From: Novosphingobium sp. 9U
Lineage (GTDB): Bacteria; Pseudomonadota; Alphaproteobacteria; Sphingomonadales; Sphingomonadaceae
DNA: 64,000 nucleotides
NCBI RefSeq assembly: GCF_902506425.1
Contig: NZ_LR732488.1
Coordinates: 1-64,000, forward strand
Reading direction: 5' to 3'
Numbering within the stretch: the stretch's first letter is position 1; each line of letters starts with the position of its first letter. The position numbers were made by a program, and so were the translations under genes. A model generated the notes under the pieces. It was given only the letters and a program-made list of their open reading frames with translations. It searched no databases and was not told the origin of the DNA. Below, piece by piece: positions 9,066 through 17,639 of the stretch.

Positions 9066-9302
9066 TCACGGCGTCGGATCCTGATCCGCAGCTAGAGTGC
9101 TCTCGGCAACAACAGGAACGAACATAGGCTCCGCGGAGCGCGCCGCTTCAACAGCGTAGCGCAGCTCCCGCCGCCACGTGTAAAGCTGAGACGTCCGGAT
9201 GTCGTGCCGCCTCGCAAGCGCAGCCATGTTATCGCAGCGCTCTGACGCTGTCACGATCGCTAGCTTTTGCTCCAGCGTCCAGGAACGACGCCGGCCCGCC
9301 AT
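9066..9302 (-). pseudogene. tnpA: IS66-family TnpA (OrfA), C-terminally truncated
   Basis: 78 residues with the helix-turn-helix of IS66 TnpA: RRRSWTLEQKLAIVTASERC, then MAALARRHDIRTSQLYTWRREL. The family continues with a valine/glutamate-rich end (VIEVEVEGL), which is visible immediately downstream in another frame, so the gene is frameshifted near its 3' end. It is the first gene of the decayed IS66 element. Confidence 0.75.
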
Positions 9303-9459
9303 CCCACTTAGAAGCCCGGCGAGCTGGCTCCGGACTAAATTCAGTGTGGGTGTCCAGTCCGGTCGTTAGCGCGAGATCTTCCATCCGCGCTATCCTGTGC
9401 CCGACTGGTCAGCCCGCACAAGGTGGAGGCGAAACACCGCTTACAAATTTTCGCGCGAC

Positions 9460-9600
9460 CACAGTCGGTGCAAAGTCCGCCTGCGTCGCGATCAGTCGCG
9501 CCCGGCAACATGCTGCGATTTACTTGGACAGCAAGGAGAAGTTGGCGAATGCCATCGAGCCCAAGACTGGCGAGCGGCAGGCCGCCATCTCTTCGTCAAA
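9460..9600 (+). pseudogene. Fragment of a conjugative relaxase/helicase (TraI/TraA-like)
   Basis: The plus-strand frame contains VAISRARQHAAIYLDSKEKL, then ANAIEPKTGERQAAI. This matches the end of the second helicase domain of TraI/TraA-type relaxases (…YVAISRAR…A.IYTDS..KL…GERQ). There is no start codon of its own and nothing of the relaxase domain is nearby. It suggests that a mobilisation gene once stood here and was destroyed by the flanking insertions. The match is short, so the call is moderate. Confidence 0.5.
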
Positions 9601-9744
9601 TGAGGTCAGCTTCGATAGCGGCAAGTCAGCCCCGAGCCGAGGCATCGGGCGTGGATGACCTGCACCAAGATCGGCAGTTTGGGTCCCGCTAGCCCGCGAT
9701 AACAACCACATGGCTGTATCTTGGGCAACCTGTTGGCGGACATC

Positions 9745-10149
9745 TCAGTTGCGAGCCGCCAGCGATCTAAGATCCGAGAGAATGGACTGGACGCAGTCCT
9801 CGTCACACTCATGGCGCGTTATGATCTCTACCTTGCTCACAAGAGCGGAAAGGTTTGGCGCGGGCACTCGGAGCAGTGCTTGCACGGCCTCATGGACGGC
9901 TGCCCCGCATCTGCGGTCAGCCTCATAAGCTTTGTCCAACCGTTTCTTGGCACGGCGTTCTGCCAGCAGATCCCGATTGGCTTCATGTGCGTCCTTCTTC
10001 GTCAGCGCGAAGTACGCCCGCTCGGCCTGGCTCAGGGCAGCGCACACAGGCTCAAAGCGCGCGTCTGCATCGATGAAGTTTGTCAGCGCCTTTGTCCACG
10101 CGTCGCCGCTTGTTTGAGAATGCGCAGATGTATGCCCTTGCACGGTCAT
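9745..10149 (-). CDS. Hypothetical helical protein (134 aa)
   Basis: The ATG at 10149 is chosen over one at 10269 because GGAGG lies 6 bases before it (CCGGAGGCGATT-ATG). The product is soluble and Ala/Lys/Arg-rich, predicted helical from about residue 20 to 95, and ends with a small cluster HECDEDC. No signal peptide or membrane helix is visible. I do not recognise a family. Good ribosome site and sphingomonad-like codon use make it a probable real gene amid the IS debris. Confidence 0.55.
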   Translation of the reverse strand: MTVQGHTSAHSQTSGDAWTKALTNFIDADARFEPVCAALSQAERAYFALTKKDAHEANRDLLAERRAKKRLDKAYEADRRCGAAVHEAVQALLRVPAPNLSALVSKVEIITRHECDEDCVQSILSDLRSLAARN

Positions 10150-11139
10150 AATCGCCTCCGGACGGCATCCAGTGGTTGGCCGAGACAACGAGGTTATGCG
10201 GAAAAATGACCCCGAACTCCCGCACGCTAAGCGCGGGAGCCGCCGGAGCTGGTAACATGCAAGTGACATGCGCCGCCGCCTTTAACCTCGCGGTCTGGAC
10301 ATGCGCGTCGGCACCCCGGAAACCAAAGTTCCGAGTGAGCTCACTTGCGGGATTACCAGTCCCAGCGCCGCCTTTTGCGCAGCGCTCGACAACCTTAGCA
10401 CAGGCTACAGCCTGCGCCAAGATATGACCGATCCAGGTGGCTGCGCTCCTCAGCCGGCGAGTTAAATTGCTCAAGAGCTGCAATCTAGCGGCAGCTGAAT
10501 GTTACAAGGACTCTGGCGATGGCATGGCCGAGAAGCCTTCATTCAAGACATAATCAAATTAGAAGGGATAAATGGGGGTAACATCAAATTTGCTAAACCT
10601 TGTCGTCAAACTTGACCCTGATCAGCCGCGGTGCATAGCGTCTCGCAACGGAGTAACATGACGTGGCGGGTTCGGCTTTCCGGCCCCTAACGGTTTTTTC
10701 TGCTACCTGAGCCTTGCTGGGTGTGGCGTAAACACTCATATGCGGCGCTGGAGTACTCGCGAACTTTGACCGGGATTGTCGCGAATACCATCGAAAAGTA
10801 CCCGCTGCTTCGCTCAGAATGAGCATATAGCCATCTGAGTCATAGGGCGGGGTCCAAGACCTTGGAAAGCAGTTTTCGCCAAGAAAAAATTAAATACCTA
10901 GCGGATTAGATCGATGGTTGTTGCGGTGCCATAAGCTCCGGCGACAACTTATAGGTGCGGCGAAGCTCTTTGTCGATGCGGGCGGCTCGGATCTGATCAG
11001 TGCGGCGATTGAAGCGGTACTCGACACGGATGCTTCGCTCACATCTGAATGAATGGGGTGGGTGGCTCCCGCTCACGGCATTGAGGTGCCGTGGTGTGAT
11101 GGCTTTCAGACCTTCACGAGCAAATGGCAGCCACCTGTT
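10150..11139. other. Intergenic stretch, no supportable gene
   Basis: Several open frames occur on both strands (for example minus 10593-10826 and minus 10906-11193), but none has a convincing start, ribosome site or recognisable motif. The AT-richer part near 10540-10610 and 10870-10910 may hold promoters, but no clear -35/-10 pair is evident. Confidence 0.4.
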
Positions 11140-12224
11140 ATGGAGATTAGCACAATCCGCCTTGATCTGGCGAAGAACGTTATTCAGGTTCACGGCATTG
11201 ATCGGGAGGGCAACGTTGTTGTCCGCGGGGCGCTGCGGCGAGCGCAGGCCCTGCCAATTTTCGCTAAGCTAACGCCCTGTCTTGTCGGCATGGAGGCGTG
11301 CGGCACAGCGCATTATTGGTCGCGCGAGTTGATCAAGCTGGGGCACGACGTGCAATAGATGCCGGTCGCCTATGTCAGCCCCTATGTGAAGCGCGGCAAA
11401 AACTGTCGCAGCTGATGCGGAAGCGATCTGCGAGGAGGTGACGCGTCCGACGATGCGGTTTGTGCCGGTAAAGTCGCCGGAGCAGCAAGTGGCCTTGTCT
11501 ATGCATGGGGTCCGCACCTGCTGGTCAAGCAACGGGTGCAACTCGTCAACATGATGCGCGCGATACCGGCCGAGTTTGGCATCAACAACCCCAGGGCATT
11601 CGTCTGGCGTTGGAGATGGCGCTCAAGATTGTCGACGGCGACGCACCAACTGCGCCCAGTGAAGCAGCGAAGATCATTGGGCACTTGTCGCAGCAAGCGC
11701 TCGGCACTCAGGCGCAGTGCCAAGAGATCGATCTCGATCTGCTCGCCTGGCAGCGGACGAACGATACGGCTCGGCGTCTCGTGTCGATCCCTGGCATCGG
11801 TTCCATCGGGGCAACGGCGCTTGCCGCGTCTGTCACTGACGCGAGCCAACTTCGCTCAGGGCGAGAGTTCGCCGCCTGGTTGGGTCTGACGCCGCGGCAG
11901 CATTCGAGCGACGGCAACGAGAGGCTCGGGCGTATCACCAAGATGAGGGACAAATATCTTCGAACACTGCTCGTTGTCGGCATGACGTCACTCATCAAAC
12001 GGGTGAAGCGCAAGCCGGAGACAGCCGACCCGCGGCTCGTGGCCTTGCTCGCGCGCAAGCCAACTCGGGTAGCCACCGTCGCCCGCTTGACCATCACGGA
12101 GACTCTAATGGTCGATAAGCCAATACATTTGCAGCGAGGGCCGCGCTCGGAAGCTTTGAAGCATGGTTGGATGAATGAGGCGCACAGCCTCCGACAGCCG
12201 GGCATTTCGATCTCTATCGGCTGA
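11140..12224 (+). pseudogene. IS110-family transposase, broken
   Basis: The ATG at 11140 opens the DEDD-type N-terminus: IRLDLAKNVIQVHGID with its first Asp, and VGMEACGTAHYWSREL with the Glu. A TAG at 11356-11358 interrupts it, frameshifts follow, and the C-terminal transposase_20 domain resumes at about 11600 (RRLVSIPGIGSIGATALAASV, then GREFAAWLGLTPRQHSSDGNERLG). After about 12110 the usual ending (VA.ANK.AR.…W) is replaced by unrelated sequence. The element is not active by itself. Confidence 0.8.
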
Positions 12225-12299
12225 GTAGAGGTCGCAAGTGTATCGACGTTCCATTAGGGATAGTTTGATCCTGGAGCTGATCTGCGGGGCTTGCGCTTA

Positions 12300-12530
12300 G
12301 CAAACGCGCTCTTTCATTAAAGCGGCGGTTGGGATTACGGCGCAAGAAAGGAACTGTGCACTTCGCTCCCTGAGGATGGCAGCTGCGTAGGGCTCTTGTA
12401 GCCAAACGAGCTTGTCCAGGATCACCACGTTCGCGGGCTGTCGAGTGGGTGCGAGTGGGGACCCAATCCATGTCTCGGACATCTGCCGGTTCATGGATTG
12501 GTCTCTGCTTAACGGCGTCGTGAGGCGATC
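12300..12530 (-). pseudogene. Short remnant of an IS630-family transposase
   Basis: On the minus strand, LAPTRQPANVVILDKL is followed by AAAILRERSAQFL. This resembles the segment around the second catalytic Asp of IS630-type transposases (VVILDNL… AAEILRERGAWFL). The downstream PPYSPDLNP motif is lost through frameshifts. Only this piece is visible. Confidence 0.5.
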
Positions 12531-12648
12531 AAAGCGTTGGCTGGCGATGATCTGCATGTCCAAGAGACCAATCGCCGCGGATCAGCTGCGGTTCGCACAT
12601 CCAGTGACAGCAAGTGATTGGCTCAGTGGAAGTAAGGGTGAACGGCGC

Positions 12649-12879
12649 TCACGTGCTCTGTCTCGTCGAGCTGGGACGGACTAAAAGATCCGACGCTTCA
12701 ACTTCTAAGACTTCCGCGAGACGGTCTACTACATCGATGCTCGCGGAGTATAGGCAACGCTCCAGCGCGCTGATGTATGTGCGGTCGATCTTGGCTTGAT
12801 GGGCTAGCTCCTCTTGCGACAAGCCTCGCATCCGTCGGTGCATCTTCAGGTTCGATGCAAAAACAGTGCGGATTTCCAT
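12649..12879 (-). CDS. Xre-family helix-turn-helix regulator
   Basis: 76 residues, essentially one HTH_3 domain: VFASNLKMHRRMRGLSQEELAHQAKIDRTYISALERC, with the second helix SQEELAHQA and recognition helix DRTYISALE. The rest (VVDRLAEVLEVEASDLL) completes the five-helix fold. Xre proteins of this size are DNA-binding repressors without an effector domain. It is divergent from the sigma-factor gene at 13001, with an inverted repeat (12900-12930) in the spacer that could be its operator. The start ATG lacks a strong ribosome site. Confidence 0.8.
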   Translation of the reverse strand: MEIRTVFASNLKMHRRMRGLSQEELAHQAKIDRTYISALERCLYSASIDVVDRLAEVLEVEASDLLVRPSSTRQST

Positions 12880-12899
12880 CCAAGTACAAGGACACCCTT

Positions 12900-12930
12900 G
12901 AAGAGCATACCACCACGGAGTATACTCTTC
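12900..12930. promoter_or_regulatory. Inverted repeat in divergent promoter region (putative operator)
   Basis: GAAGAGcATAC (12900-12910) and GTATaCTCTTC (12920-12930) pair over 10 of 11 bases around a 9-base loop. The site lies 21 bases upstream of the Xre start and 70 bases upstream of the sigma-factor start. It is a candidate operator for the Xre protein. The position is observed; the binding is inference. Confidence 0.45.
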
Positions 12931-13000
12931 ATGTTCCGCGGACCGAAAGTCGCTCCGTCGATTTTCAGCAGACGAGCCTTCCTGATGGCATGCACTTTCT

Positions 13001-13519
13001 ATGTCTCGTGAGAGTAGTGCGCCTGATGGCGCGTCATCCGCGTCGGCGCTCAGGTCGTGGCACGATCGAGATGCTAGATGGCTTTGCGAGATCCTGCAGC
13101 GCCGTTTGCGAGTTGATCGCGCTCAGGCGGACGATATCGCGCAGGAAACTTGGGTCAGGGTTCTTAGGGCGACGCAGGCCGGCGTCGAGCACCCTCGTGC
13201 GTTTCTTCTGAAGATCGCGATCAACCTTTTCCGCGATGCACGGCGGCGAGACAATCTGCAAGGGCGCAAGCTCAAGTTGTGGTCGAGCCCGGAAAGACCT
13301 GCCTTCCGGCCCACGAACCTCGAGGAACAAGAGGTTGATACACTCCTAGAGTAGATCATCTCGAGCATGCCTGAGCCCCTACGCGACGTCTTCGTCCTCA
13401 GCCGGTTCCAGCGTATGACCAACCGTGATATCGCCTTGCATTTGGGGGTCTCGATCAAGACCGTCGAAGCGCGCATGAGCAAGGCATTGGAGCATTGCCT
13501 CACCAAGCTCCGGGACTAG
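13001..13519 (+). pseudogene. FecI-like ECF sigma factor interrupted by an amber codon
   Basis: The first 117 codons encode region 2 of an ECF sigma factor (RLRVDRAQADDIAQETWVRVLR, then HPRAFLLKIAINLFRDARRRD). A TAG at 13352-13354 follows LLE. In the same frame the sequence continues with a full region 4 (SMPEPLRDVFVLSRFQRMTNRDIALHLGVSIKTVEARMSKALEH) to TAG at 13517. Without read-through the -35-binding region 4 is lost. The neighbours (FecR, TonB-dependent receptor, isopeptidase) form the usual cell-surface-signalling operon for lasso-peptide uptake, so loss of the sigma factor should alter its control. A sequencing error or amber suppression are alternatives. Confidence 0.8.
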
Positions 13520-13522
13520 GCT

Positions 13523-14488
13523 ATGGATGACGAGGACCAGGCCAATAAGGACCATCAGGCGGAAGCCACCGAGTGGTTCGCGCGCCTGAAGACCACGCCT
13601 CTTGCCAAAACGACGCTGGAAGGCTTCTTCGAGTGGCAGCGCGACCCCGCTCATGCTGAAGCTTTTGCACAAGTCGAGCGGCTATGGGGCAGGGCAGGAG
13701 ACCTGCGTTCGCGGACCACCATGCAGCGGTTCACTCAAGAGGCGCTTGCGCGTCCTCAAAGTATGCACTCGCGTCGTCCGTCGTTACGAATGGCCACTCT
13801 CGTATGTAGTTTATCGTTGGCCGTGGCAGTCGGAGGTGCGCTCCTGGTTCTACGTTCGCGGTCTGCCGATTACATGACCGGCATCGGCGAGCAGCGAGCC
13901 GTTGCGCTGACCGATGGTTCGCACGTGCGTCTCGCGACAGACACTCGGCTCGATGTGAAGATGAAGGACGCCGCGCGCCACGTCGACTTGGAGGGCGGCG
14001 AAGCACTCTTCGAAGTCGCGCATGATACTATGCGGCCCTTTGTCGTCGATACTGGTGACATTCAAGTGGTCGCCACCGGCACCCGCTTTGATGTCCGGCA
14101 CGTCGGCTCGCGAATCACCGTCACACTGCTTTCTGGAGGGGTCGATATCCGCAAGGGTGAAACACTGGTTGCGCAGCTCCGCCCTGGCCAGTCCTGGCAA
14201 TCGGATCGCCCCGCCGCGCAAGCCGTGACTGAGGCAAATGCGGGCGCAGTGCTCGCTTGGACACAAGGACGGCTAGTATTCGACAAGATCGCGCTCAAGG
14301 AGGCAGTCAACGAGGTCAACCGCTACTCGGAACGCAAGATCGTCCTTGTGGCTCCGAAAGACGAGGGCGAACTGATCAGCGGTTCGTTCAAGGCAGGTGA
14401 TACTGCGGCCTTCGCAGATGCGGCCGCCGCGATGCTAGACCTTACGGCGCAGCGCCAAGCGGACGGGTCGATTACGCTGGTACCGTAA
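13523..14488 (+). CDS. FecR-family anti-sigma factor/signal transducer
   Basis: 321 residues. The N-terminal cytoplasmic DUF4880-like part (EATEWFARLKT… AFAQVERLWGRA) should bind the sigma factor. One membrane helix follows near residues 92-112 (MATLVCSLSLAVAVGGALLVL), then a periplasmic FecR domain (GEQRAVALTDGSHVRLATDTRL, then GEALFEVAHD.MRPFVVDTGDIQVVATGTRFDVR) and a C-terminal STN-like segment (ALKEAVNEVNRYSERKIVL). It would carry the signal from the ligand-loaded outer-membrane receptor to the sigma factor. It starts 3 bases after the sigma gene, so it is co-transcribed. It is intact although its partner sigma factor is not. Confidence 0.9.
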   Translation: MDDEDQANKDHQAEATEWFARLKTTPLAKTTLEGFFEWQRDPAHAEAFAQVERLWGRAGDLRSRTTMQRFTQEALARPQSMHSRRPSLRMATLVCSLSLAVAVGGALLVLRSRSADYMTGIGEQRAVALTDGSHVRLATDTRLDVKMKDAARHVDLEGGEALFEVAHDTMRPFVVDTGDIQVVATGTRFDVRHVGSRITVTLLSGGVDIRKGETLVAQLRPGQSWQSDRPAAQAVTEANAGAVLAWTQGRLVFDKIALKEAVNEVNRYSERKIVLVAPKDEGELISGSFKAGDTAAFADAAAAMLDLTAQRQADGSITLVP

Positions 14489-14635
14489 CTTGTGAAGCGT
14501 TTCGCGAAATTTTCGTCACTAATCGGTCACTGTAGATAGGGTTACCCCTGCTCTGAAACGTCTCTTTCACAGCGCCTTCATCCGAGAAGCGCCTGCCGTC
14601 TCTGCAGCCAGAGGCGATGAAGGGGGGACACCGAA

Positions 14636-17629
14636 GTGAAATGCCATGTTCGTGGTGATTATCTGTTGAGGCGGATGTTCGGAGCTACGCTTTCAGCAGC
14701 CGCCTTGACGATGCCTGCCGTAGTCCAGGCGGCGGAGGCGCAGTATGGTTTCGATATCGCTGCAGGGCCGCTGTCCACCGCGCTGGTGCGCTATGCCGAG
14801 CAAGCTCAAGTCCAACTGCTGTACGCGCCGCAACTCGCAGACGGGCGCCGCTCACGAGCGCTTCGCGGCCGCTTCAGTGCGCGCGAAGGGCTCGAACGGC
14901 TACTGGCTGGTACCGGCATCACCATCCAGCAGGTCTCACCGCAAGTCTTCGTCCTGACTGCAGCCAAGCCGCTTCGTCCCACTCCCTCGATGTCGAGTGT
15001 TGCTGTTCCCGCCCCTTCTGAAGAAAACGAGGGAGGCGAGATCGTCGTCACCGGCACGCACATCCACGGAGCAGCGCCGGCTTCGCCGACCCAGATCGTC
15101 ACTCGCGCGCAGATTGAGCGCAACGGCTACTCGTCGGTCGCGCAAGCCTTGCAAGCTTTGCCCGGCAACTTCAACGGCATGGCCAACGAACAAAGCGCGC
15201 TTTCGTTCGCTGATCGCTCCGGCAACAATCTCACGCTTGCCTCCGGGGTCAACTTACGAGGGCTCGGGCCGAATGCCACGCTGGTGCTCGTCAACGGCCG
15301 CCGCATCGCCGGGTCGGGACTCGTTGGCGACTTCGCAGACATTTCGAGCATTCCCTTGAGCGCGCTCGAGCGAGTCGAGGTGGTCACAGACGGCGCATCC
15401 GCGCTCTATGGCTCGGATGCTGTCGCAGGGGTCGTCAACATCCTCCTTAAGCACGATTTCGACGGCTTCGAAACTCGCGCGCGCGGCGGCATGGTCACAC
15501 AAGGGCACGCCCGCGAGTGGCAGCTCTCGCAGACAGCGGGCGCACGCTGGGGCGGCGGGTCGCTGCTGATCGCCTACGAATTTCAGAAGCGAGTGGGTCT
15601 TCGCAGTGCCGACCGCAAGTACGCACGTTCTGCAGACCTACGCGCCTTTGGCGGCACCGATCATCGCTACCCCTACAGCGTGCCTGGCAATGTCTTTGGC
15701 TTTGATGAGAGCGGAGCACTAGGCCCAGTCTACGCAATCCCATCAAGGCCGGCCGGCACGGTGCTGAATGCGAACGACTTTCTCGCGGGGCAAGCTAACC
15801 TCGAGAACTTCAGAATTGGGTCCGATCTGACACCCGATCAACGGCGGCACAGTGTCTATGCAAGGGCGATGCAGACAATCGCGGACGGCATTGAACTCTC
15901 GATCGAAGGTCGCTTCGCCGATCGCCGGTATGACAGCCGCACCTCCGGCTACGCGACGATCCTGTTCATCACCGATGCCAACCCCTGGTTCGTGTCGCCC
16001 ACGGGAGCGTCGAGCGATCTTATCGGCTATGCTTTCACGCGTGAGCTTGGCGCTACGCGCACGGCTGGCTCTGCCAAAACGCTGGGGCTGACAGGATCGC
16101 TGGATGCGCAGCTCGGGTCGGGCTGGCGGCTGTCCAGTTACGCAGGGTTCGCGCGTCAGCGCGACATGAGCCGCACCGACCGCATCGCCAACGAGTACGT
16201 CCTTGCTGAAGCGTTAGGAGCCATCCCGGACGATCCATTGACAGCCTATGCGCCGGCAAGGGACGGATATTTCAACCCTTATGGGAATGGTTCGGCGAAC
16301 AGTGCCGCAGTGCTTGGGGCGATCGCGGGCTACACCGATGCCAGGACACGCTCAAGGGTCCTCACTGTGGACGCGCTGGCCGATGGACCTTTGTTCACGC
16401 TGCCAGGCGGCATGCTGAAGTTGGCTATCGGCGCTGATTACCGCCGCGAAAATTTTTTCAGCCGGTCAAGTGACTTCATCTTCACGCCGCAGCCCAATAT
16501 CGGTGCGCCCTCACGTTATACGCGTGACATTTGGGCGGGCTTTGCCGAGGTGAATGTTCCGCTGGTCGGCGCCGAAAATGCCCGAGCTGGTATCGAGCAA
16601 CTCGAGTTAACAGGTGCGGCGCGGATCGAACGCTATGATGACTTTGGGCATACGACCAACCCCAAGTTCTCCTTGCGCTGGGTGCCCCTCGATGGGCTTG
16701 CGCTACGGGGAACTTGGGGAACTTCATTCCGTGCGCCCAACCTTCGTGAGCTTGGTCAACGCGAGACAATCAGTCCCTCGTTGTTGCCCGACGCGGTGGG
16801 CAATTCGCTCGTCGTACTGCAACGCAGCGGTGGCAATTCCACGCTCAAGCCTGAGCGTGCGCGAAGCTGGACGCTCGACTTCGATTTGAAGCCCGCAGTC
16901 TTCACTGGCTTGCGTGCCAGTGTCACCGGCTTTCGCACGATCTTCGATCGCCGCATCGACTTGCCAGCGTTGCGCAACTTCTCGCGGGCGCTTGTTGACC
17001 CCAATCTGAGTGCCTTCGTCCGCCGGGTCGCACCAGGTACGAACGCCGCCGATCGCGCTCTTGTCGAGGCGCTCCTTGCACAAGCAGGCGGGATCGGCGG
17101 CTACCCTCTCGAGAGTGTCACCGCCATTGTCGACACGCGCTACGTCAACACAGGGAGCGTCGATGTTTCCGGCCTCGATGTTGATGTGGGCTATGCCTTC
17201 CAGCACGGGCGAGACCAGTTCGATATCGGCATAAACGCTACATATCTTGGGCGCTGGCGCGAGCGACTGACGCCGACAGCAGCGGCGATCGACCAGCGCA
17301 ATCGCGCGGAAAAGCCGGTGGACTTGAGGGGCCGGGCGACGCTGGGTTGGAGCAGGGGAGCTTTCGATCTGCTCGTTGGGCTCAACTACGTGGACCGATA
17401 CCGCGATCTTCTGGGCGGGCGGATCAAGGCCTGGTCGACGCTTGACACGCGCATCGGCTATGCGCCGAAGGCTGGCACTTTGGCGGGACTGACGCTCGCA
17501 GTGGTTGCGCAGAACCTGCTTGATCGGTCACCGCCGTTCTACGACTCCAGTTCCGCGGCAGGATACGACGGCGCCAACGCGGATGCGACGGGCCGGTTTG
17601 TCGCCTTCGAAGTCAGCAAGCGCTGGTGA
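14636..17629 (+). CDS. TonB-dependent outer-membrane receptor with N-terminal signalling domain
   Basis: 997 residues from GTG at 14636 (AAGGGGGG about 8 bases upstream). After a signal peptide (ATLSAAALTMPAVVQA) comes an STN signalling domain (FDIAAGPLSTALVRYAEQAQVQLLY… ALRGRFSAREGLERLLAGTGI), then a TonB-box-like segment near EIVVTGTHI, a plug domain (RVEVVTDGASALYGSDAVAGVVNILLK) and a 22-strand barrel ending in an aromatic-terminated strand (GRFVAFEVSKRW). Receptors with STN plus FecR form transenvelope signalling systems. Placed directly before a lasso isopeptidase, its likely ligand is the lasso peptide or something carried by it; that substrate is inference. A spacer of 147 bases after fecR could hold its own promoter. 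Confidence 0.92.
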   Translation: MKCHVRGDYLLRRMFGATLSAAALTMPAVVQAAEAQYGFDIAAGPLSTALVRYAEQAQVQLLYAPQLADGRRSRALRGRFSAREGLERLLAGTGITIQQVSPQVFVLTAAKPLRPTPSMSSVAVPAPSEENEGGEIVVTGTHIHGAAPASPTQIVTRAQIERNGYSSVAQALQALPGNFNGMANEQSALSFADRSGNNLTLASGVNLRGLGPNATLVLVNGRRIAGSGLVGDFADISSIPLSALERVEVVTDGASALYGSDAVAGVVNILLKHDFDGFETRARGGMVTQGHAREWQLSQTAGARWGGGSLLIAYEFQKRVGLRSADRKYARSADLRAFGGTDHRYPYSVPGNVFGFDESGALGPVYAIPSRPAGTVLNANDFLAGQANLENFRIGSDLTPDQRRHSVYARAMQTIADGIELSIEGRFADRRYDSRTSGYATILFITDANPWFVSPTGASSDLIGYAFTRELGATRTAGSAKTLGLTGSLDAQLGSGWRLSSYAGFARQRDMSRTDRIANEYVLAEALGAIPDDPLTAYAPARDGYFNPYGNGSANSAAVLGAIAGYTDARTRSRVLTVDALADGPLFTLPGGMLKLAIGADYRRENFFSRSSDFIFTPQPNIGAPSRYTRDIWAGFAEVNVPLVGAENARAGIEQLELTGAARIERYDDFGHTTNPKFSLRWVPLDGLALRGTWGTSFRAPNLRELGQRETISPSLLPDAVGNSLVVLQRSGGNSTLKPERARSWTLDFDLKPAVFTGLRASVTGFRTIFDRRIDLPALRNFSRALVDPNLSAFVRRVAPGTNAADRALVEALLAQAGGIGGYPLESVTAIVDTRYVNTGSVDVSGLDVDVGYAFQHGRDQFDIGINATYLGRWRERLTPTAAAIDQRNRAEKPVDLRGRATLGWSRGAFDLLVGLNYVDRYRDLLGGRIKAWSTLDTRIGYAPKAGTLAGLTLAVVAQNLLDRSPPFYDSSSAAGYDGANADATGRFVAFEVSKRW

Positions 17630-17639
17630 CGGTGATCCG

